10,827 bases of DNA, from NCBI GenBank assembly GCA_002171495.2, contig NHEU02000053.1:1-10827 (forward strand), given 5' to 3'. Each line of letters opens with the position of its first letter. The stretch's first letter is position 1. A program made the translations under genes and the position numbers. Below the pieces are notes generated by a model. It did no database searches and was not told the origin of the DNA. It saw only the letters and a program-made list of their open reading frames with translations. Origin of the DNA: Alphaproteobacteria bacterium TMED93. GTDB lineage: Bacteria; Pseudomonadota; Alphaproteobacteria; TMED109. This document shows positions 6,976-10,827 of this stretch, in pieces.

Positions 6976-8700
6976 TTATTTAACAAATATCAACTTTTTA
7001 TTTTCTAATTTTAATATTTTATCAAAGCCCTCTAAATTTTTGATATTATGAGTTATAAATATAATTGTCTTATTTTTAATATTTTCTATTTTAGAAACTA
7101 GTCTTTGCTCAGTATCTTTGTCTAATGAATTTGTCGTTTCATCTAGAATAATTATAGGTCTATCACTGTAAAGTGCTCTTGCAATACCAATTTTTTGACG
7201 TTGTCCTCCAGAAACATTTTTTCCAAATTCTTGCAAGATAAAAAATTCTTTTTTATCTTTTTTTTCTATGAGCTGTTCTAATTCAACAAATTTTAAAATA
7301 TCATTTAACTTTTTTACATCAATCTGATTTTCATCTTTTGCAAAAGTTATATTATTTCTTAAAGATGAGTTAAATAAAAAAACTCTTTGTGGAACATATG
7401 CAATATTTTGTATCCAATTTTTCAAATTTTCATTTGTCAACTCCTCATCATCAACTTTTATTTTACCTTCAGATGGCTTTTTTATTCCAACGATAATATC
7501 AATTAATGTGGTTTTTCCTACACCTGTCTCTCCACATATACCAATTTTTTCATCTTTATTTACTTTTAAATTCAGTGAGCTTAGAACATCTGAATTTTCA
7601 AAGTAATTAAATTTAATATTGTGTAAATTAATCTGATTTTCAAATTTAAGCTTACTTACATGATTTGTATGTATTTTCATTTTAAGAATACTATGAACAG
7701 ATGAAATAGGTTCGGTCGCATATTTTATTTGTGCATAATTGTATAAAATTCTGTTTATAGATGGAAGAATTCTTAAAACCATCACTAACAAAATACTGGA
7801 GGATAAGATTAGATAATTATAATCAAGATCCAAAAAAATGTAATACAAAAGTAAAATCAAAAAATATAATATTAAAATAATTTCTAAAAAAATTCTTGGG
7901 ATTGAGCCCCAAAACAACATTTTTTGGAGAGGATCTAAATACTTATTATTATTAGATTGAAAATCATTAATTAAATTTTTATATGAGGAATATATTATAA
8001 TTTCTCTTATACCCTCTAAAAAATCGAGCAAGTTTTTGTTTCTTGCATTTCCTCCTTTGCCTCTTAAGTTACTCCAGTTAACAGCTTTATTTTTAAAAAA
8101 TAAAAAAAATGCAGCAAAAATTAATAATAAAAATAGAAAAATATAAAAATTCTTATCTGTAGATGAAAATATAATAAATAAAATTATTGATGTAAAAATA
8201 ATCGCTTCTGCTAAAAGGTTTCCAAAATTGATTACACAAGTTGATATATTACTTACTCTATCTGTAATATCGTGAAGAATTTTAGATACAGGAAAATTTA
8301 GATAAGAAAAGTCATTAGAGTTAACAAAATTATTCATGATTGTAATACTAACTTTTTTTTCATATTTAATCTTTGAGTAACTTAAATAATAACTAAACAA
8401 AATATTTATCAAAAACTTCACTACGAATAAAATAAGAATGAAAAATGTTAGAAAGAGTAAAAAATCTTTTTTTTCCAATAAAAATAATTCTTTTAAAATA
8501 GTGATATCTAAATCATGGGCAAAATTATAATATTTTTCATAAGTAAATGGATCTAATATTAAACTAAGATATGGAATTAACATTCCTATACTGATTAATT
8601 CAAAAAATGAATTTACAAAAATTAATATAAACAATAAGTAAAAATTACTTATTCCAGATAAGTTGAAAATTTCTTTTAATTTTTTGATATCATTAAACAT
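6976..8700 (-). CDS. ABC exporter, fused permease and ATPase (PglK/MsbA-like flippase)
   Basis: A half-transporter with an N-terminal membrane domain and a C-terminal ATPase, of the type that flips lipid-linked oligosaccharides or exports glycolipids. Hydrophobic segments lie near residues 18-50, 80-105, 158-203 and 268-312. ATPase motifs, counted from the ATG at 8700: Walker A GETGVGKTT (390-398), Q-loop VPQR (436-439), signature NVSGGQRQK (495-503), Walker B IIILDE (516-521) and H-loop THN (550-552). At 574 residues the length is normal for PglK/MsbA-type proteins, which act as homodimers. A TTG codon at 8703 lies immediately upstream in frame; I prefer the ATG. The gene follows the SIS-domain gene by 12 bases, suggesting one transcript. 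With surface-sugar genes all around, lipid-linked glycan export is the likely role, though lipid A or another lipid cannot be excluded. Confidence 0.9.
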   Translation of the reverse strand: MFNDIKKLKEIFNLSGISNFYLLFILIFVNSFFELISIGMLIPYLSLILDPFTYEKYYNFAHDLDITILKELFLLEKKDFLLFLTFFILILFVVKFLINILFSYYLSYSKIKYEKKVSITIMNNFVNSNDFSYLNFPVSKILHDITDRVSNISTCVINFGNLLAEAIIFTSIILFIIFSSTDKNFYIFLFLLLIFAAFFLFFKNKAVNWSNLRGKGGNARNKNLLDFLEGIREIIIYSSYKNLINDFQSNNNKYLDPLQKMLFWGSIPRIFLEIILILYFLILLLYYIFLDLDYNYLILSSSILLVMVLRILPSINRILYNYAQIKYATEPISSVHSILKMKIHTNHVSKLKFENQINLHNIKFNYFENSDVLSSLNLKVNKDEKIGICGETGVGKTTLIDIIVGIKKPSEGKIKVDDEELTNENLKNWIQNIAYVPQRVFLFNSSLRNNITFAKDENQIDVKKLNDILKFVELEQLIEKKDKKEFFILQEFGKNVSGGQRQKIGIARALYSDRPIIILDETTNSLDKDTEQRLVSKIENIKNKTIIFITHNIKNLEGFDKILKLENKKLIFVK

Positions 8701-8712
8701 CAAATTATTTAA

Positions 8713-9240
8713 CTATTTTTTAATACTTAGATTATCTACAATTGACAAAAGAATATACAATTGGGCTAATTCTACATAATTGTATGAAGTTGAGTCAACC
8801 CAACAAAAATTTTTACTTAATTTATTTAGGCTATTTTTTTTATTAAAACCCGTCAATGAAATAAATTCGAGTTTTTTTCTTCTACAAAATCGAGCTGCTT
8901 CAATCATATTTCTAGATTCTCCTGATGCACTAATTAAAATAATTAAATCTTTTTTATCAACGTAAAAATCAATAATTTTTTTTACCCAATTTGAATATTT
9001 ATAATCATTAGATAAACAAGTAATTTGTGCAGAATTATCATAAGAATATACTTTATAGTTAGAACTATTTGTTAAATCATTTGCAAAATGACTTGCTATT
9101 GAGGAGCCTGCACCGTTTCCAAAAATGTGAATTTTATTTTTTTTTTTTGACTTAATTATTTTGTTTAAAATTTCAATTTTTTTGTAATCAAGATTACTTA
9201 CAATTTTTTTAAATTTTTCTGAGTGGTTTTTAAAAAACAT
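8713..9240 (-). CDS. SIS-domain sugar-phosphate isomerase-like protein (GmhA-related)
   Basis: A single SIS (sugar isomerase) domain of 175 residues, close to the length of sedoheptulose-7-phosphate isomerase GmhA. The phosphate-binding loop region reads HIFGNGAGSSIASHFANDL (38-56), matching the family's GNGGSA...HFA pattern, and a second conserved turn is LISASGESRNM (102-112). The C-terminal helix (VELAQLYILLSIVD, 156-169) sits where GmhA has its metal or catalytic residues, but no histidine occurs anywhere after His51, whereas E. coli GmhA uses His180. A different reaction or a regulatory sugar-phosphate-binding role is therefore possible. It is the first gene of the minus-strand run, divergent from the GT-B-like gene, and is followed closely by the ABC exporter. 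No other heptose-pathway gene is present in the window, so I do not give the gmhA symbol. Confidence 0.78.
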   Translation of the reverse strand: MFFKNHSEKFKKIVSNLDYKKIEILNKIIKSKKKNKIHIFGNGAGSSIASHFANDLTNSSNYKVYSYDNSAQITCLSNDYKYSNWVKKIIDFYVDKKDLIILISASGESRNMIEAARFCRRKKLEFISLTGFNKKNSLNKLSKNFCWVDSTSYNYVELAQLYILLSIVDNLSIKK

Positions 9241-9269
9241 TATTTAACATTTGGTAATTCGATGTTTAA

Positions 9270-9275
9270 ATTATA
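9270..9275 (-). promoter_or_regulatory. Possible -10 element for the minus-strand SIS/ABC gene run
   Basis: On the minus strand a consensus TATAAT (plus-strand ATTATA) lies 30 bases upstream of the SIS gene ATG. Seventeen bases further upstream is only ATACAA, a poor -35, and it falls inside the ATACAAT/ATTGTAT palindrome. In DNA this AT-rich a TATAAT alone is weak evidence; position upstream of a divergent gene run is the main support. Confidence 0.33.
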
Positions 9276-9281
9276 TGTCAG

Positions 9282-9313
9282 ATACAATAGATTGTATTAA
9301 ATGTACATACAAT
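9282..9313. promoter_or_regulatory. Candidate operator: palindrome plus a third copy of ATACAAT
   Basis: ATACAAT (9282-9288), two bases, then ATTGTAT (9291-9297) form a perfect 7-bp inverted repeat. A third copy, ATACAAT, lies at 9307-9313. All three sit in the 158-base gap between divergent genes, just upstream of the TTGACA at 9323 and overlapping the likely -35 region of the leftward promoter. This is the geometry expected for a dimeric repressor or activator site, but no regulator gene is in the window. Confidence 0.4.
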
Positions 9314-9322
9314 TTATACAAG

Positions 9323-9350
9323 TTGACACAAATATATTTTGTACTATTTT
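9323..9350 (+). promoter_or_regulatory. Sigma-70-like promoter of the GT-B-like gene
   Basis: A perfect -35 hexamer TTGACA (9323-9328), a 16-base spacer and TATTTT (9345-9350) as -10. Transcription would begin near 9357, giving a leader of about 40 bases before the ATG at 9399. TTGACA is rare in such AT-rich sequence, which makes this the most convincing promoter of the window. Confidence 0.55.
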
Positions 9351-9398
9351 TAACAATTATTATTACCGTAAAACTAATCAAAAAAACAAGTTGTAATT

Positions 9399-10550
9399 AT
9401 GTTTAAAAGGATAATTAAATTAACTATAAACTTTTTAGTTAATATTTCGTTATTTTTCATAAATTTAATAATAATTTTTTCAAAAATATTTTTAATAAAT
9501 AAAGCAGATATCATAATTTTTCAAAATCAAAGAATAGGATTTGGTAATATTTTTACTTCAATAGATCTCGCAAGAAAATTGTTTAAAAATAAAAAAATTT
9601 TGTTCATTCATTTTTTTGACTCCTCAAGATTTCATAATAAAAAAATTTTTGAATTTTTATTAGAAGAAAAAATAATTTTATATACAAGTATTTTTATAAA
9701 ATTCAGGAAACTAAGATTTGGAGAATATGACCAATACATGCGTAAGTCTAAAAGTAATTATTTTCAATCAATACTTATCACGATGACAAAAATTTTTAGC
9801 AAAAATAATTCAATATCATTTAATATTTTAGAGCTATACAATTATGCAACAAAAAAAAATAAATTTATCAGAAATCGAAAATATAAATTTAATAGTCCTA
9901 ACCATCAATGGTTAAGTTATTATTATTATTTAGTTGAGAAAAATAATTCATTAAAATTAAATTTTCAAAATTCTTTTATAAACGAGATTTCTTGTAAAAG
10001 TTCACTTAAGAAAATTTGTTTTTATAAGAGAGAAAAAAATTTTATCAATAATCACACACAAAATTTTAACTTATATTTCAAATTGATAAAAATGTTTCAT
10101 AAAAAAAATTTTGAAATTTATTTAACTGGAGAATATAAAAATCTTATTAAAAAATTCCCATCAATAAAAAATTTGGTATCATTACCAGAGTATAATGGTA
10201 ATTTTAGTCAATCAAAAAATTTAGCAATGCAGCTAGTAAGTGATTATTATATTGGAGATTCTGGAGGTGGAAGTTATTTTGCAATGTATAAAAAAAAATC
10301 TTTAATATTAGGTGTTGCTGAAGAAAATAAATATATTAATAAAGTAAAAATTTTTAGATATAGTCTGTACCAAAACAACAAAAGAGTAGTAAATAATAAA
10401 AAATTCAAAAAATTTTTAAAAAAGAAAACAATATCTCTCAAAGCAGCTCTAGACTCTCTGGAATTATCTAGAATGGGTTTTGAAATCAAAAGTTATAACC
10501 ATAATGATGTGATTAAATACGTACGTCAAAATATGCTTAATAAACAATGA
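9399..10550 (+). CDS. Putative GT-B-fold glycosyltransferase with N-terminal membrane anchor
   Basis: The 383-residue protein begins with a basic hydrophobic segment (about residues 7-33) that probably anchors it to the inner membrane. Next comes IIIFQNQRIGFGNIFTSID (38-56), like the glycine-rich first loop of GT-B transferases, then a strand, KKILFIHFF (65-73). The second half opens with KKICFYKRE (204-212) and FEIYLTGE (238-245). A donor-site-like segment SDYYIGDSGGGSYFAM (281-296) is followed by a hydrophobic strand, SLILGV (301-306). This two-lobed order resembles glycosyltransferases of surface-glycan clusters, loosely the TIGR04372 or family 9 types, but the match is by pattern only. 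It stands alone on the plus strand behind its own promoter, divergent from the SIS/ABC run, and ends 23 bases before the stop of a convergent broken gene. Donor and acceptor are unknown. Confidence 0.6.
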   Translation: MFKRIIKLTINFLVNISLFFINLIIIFSKIFLINKADIIIFQNQRIGFGNIFTSIDLARKLFKNKKILFIHFFDSSRFHNKKIFEFLLEEKIILYTSIFIKFRKLRFGEYDQYMRKSKSNYFQSILITMTKIFSKNNSISFNILELYNYATKKNKFIRNRKYKFNSPNHQWLSYYYYLVEKNNSLKLNFQNSFINEISCKSSLKKICFYKREKNFINNHTQNFNLYFKLIKMFHKKNFEIYLTGEYKNLIKKFPSIKNLVSLPEYNGNFSQSKNLAMQLVSDYYIGDSGGGSYFAMYKKKSLILGVAEENKYINKVKIFRYSLYQNNKRVVNNKKFKKFLKKKTISLKAALDSLELSRMGFEIKSYNHNDVIKYVRQNMLNKQ

Positions 10551-10573
10551 ATAAAAAAAATTCTGTTATTTTG

Positions 10574-10827
10574 CTATTTTGAATAATTGTATAATTCTAA
10601 ATTATTTTTAAGCACTTGAATATTCTGCCATTTAAGATCAAAAGTATCTTTTAAGTTTCCATTTTCAAAATTTATCAATACTATATGAAGTTTAAAAAGC
10701 AAAATAGCTTAGGTAAAATAAATCAACTCATAATCTCGGTCATAATTATATTCTTGAAATAACCATTTCCACTCTTTATCTGATAAAAAGCTATTACATG
10801 TTAAAGCCCAACATTGTAAGTTAAATA
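10574..10827 (-). pseudogene. 3' end of an unrecognised gene with an in-frame stop, cut by the right edge
   Basis: Reading leftward from the right edge, one frame encodes FNLQCWALTCNSFLSDKEWK, WLFQEYNYDRDYELIYFT and then a TAA at 10711-10709. The same frame continues open for 44 codons (AILLFKLHIVLINFENGNLK, then DTFDLKWQNIQVLKNNLELY, NYSK) to a TAG at 10576-10574. The second part has no ATG and could not be an independent gene. In DNA this AT-rich a chance open stretch of that length is unlikely, and its composition looks coding. The simplest reading is one protein interrupted by a single nonsense change (for example AAA or CAA to TAA) or a base-call error. I do not recognise the family; it could belong with the surface-glycan genes. 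The 5' part lies outside the window. Confidence 0.6.

Noticed and set aside
8701..8703. TTG as start codon of the ABC exporter
   Set aside because: An ATG follows immediately at 8700 and gives essentially the same protein; ATG is used by all neighbouring genes.
8780..8965. Plus-strand open frame inside the SIS-domain gene
   Set aside because: Antisense shadow of a gene with clear family motifs.
10274..10489. Minus-strand open frame inside the GT-B-like gene
   Set aside because: Antisense; its hydrophobic character simply reflects the Lys-rich codons of the other strand.
10553..10575. Possible bidirectional terminator between the GT-B-like gene and the convergent broken gene
   Set aside because: The only stem is five A/T pairs (AAAAT/ATTTT); too weak to call.
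1..10827. Numerous poly-A and poly-T tracts of 8 or more bases elsewhere as phase-variable sites
   Set aside because: They lie inside intact frames and are expected in very AT-rich genes; only the 771-781 tract coincides with a frame break.

Overview
The window is extremely AT-rich, tightly packed DNA with short intergenic gaps, stop/start overlaps and almost no recognisable Shine-Dalgarno sequences. Every gene that can be assigned belongs to cell-surface glycan synthesis. This fits a hypervariable surface-polysaccharide island of a streamlined marine bacterium, most likely Pelagibacterales (SAR11). That placement is inferred from composition and gene content only; no marker gene is present.

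Layout. (1) 1-834, minus: a capsule-polysaccharide-type gene running off the left edge, whose first 21 codons are out of frame with the rest at an 11-A tract. (2) 963-3699, plus: three overlapping genes for a nonulosonic (sialic-acid-like) sugar. They are a NeuB-type synthase without the usual C-terminal SAF domain, a GT2 glycosyltransferase whose C-terminal half looks like a decayed NeuA-type domain, and an apparently intact NeuA-type cytidylyltransferase. A small AT hairpin overlaps the last stop codon. (3) 3921-9240, minus: in transcription order, a SIS-domain sugar isomerase-like protein, an ABC exporter, a 46-residue membrane protein, a membrane-anchored SGNH hydrolase, a 2-oxoglutarate/Fe(II) oxygenase-like protein and a TylF-type methyltransferase. 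(4) 9241-9398: a divergent control region with a good sigma-70-like promoter and three copies of the heptamer ATACAAT, two of them forming a palindrome. (5) 9399-10550, plus: a membrane-associated GT-B-like protein. (6) 10574-10827, minus: the 3' end of an unrecognised gene interrupted by an in-frame TAA and cut by the right edge.

How the genes may work together (inference): NeuB and NeuA would make a CMP-activated nine-carbon acidic sugar, the glycosyltransferases would add it and other sugars to a lipid-linked glycan, the methyltransferase, oxygenase and SGNH enzyme would decorate it, and the ABC protein would flip or export it. Changes of strand between short cassettes and the damaged genes at both edges suggest a mosaic, fast-changing locus. 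No RNA genes, CRISPR arrays, insertion sequences or integrases were seen.
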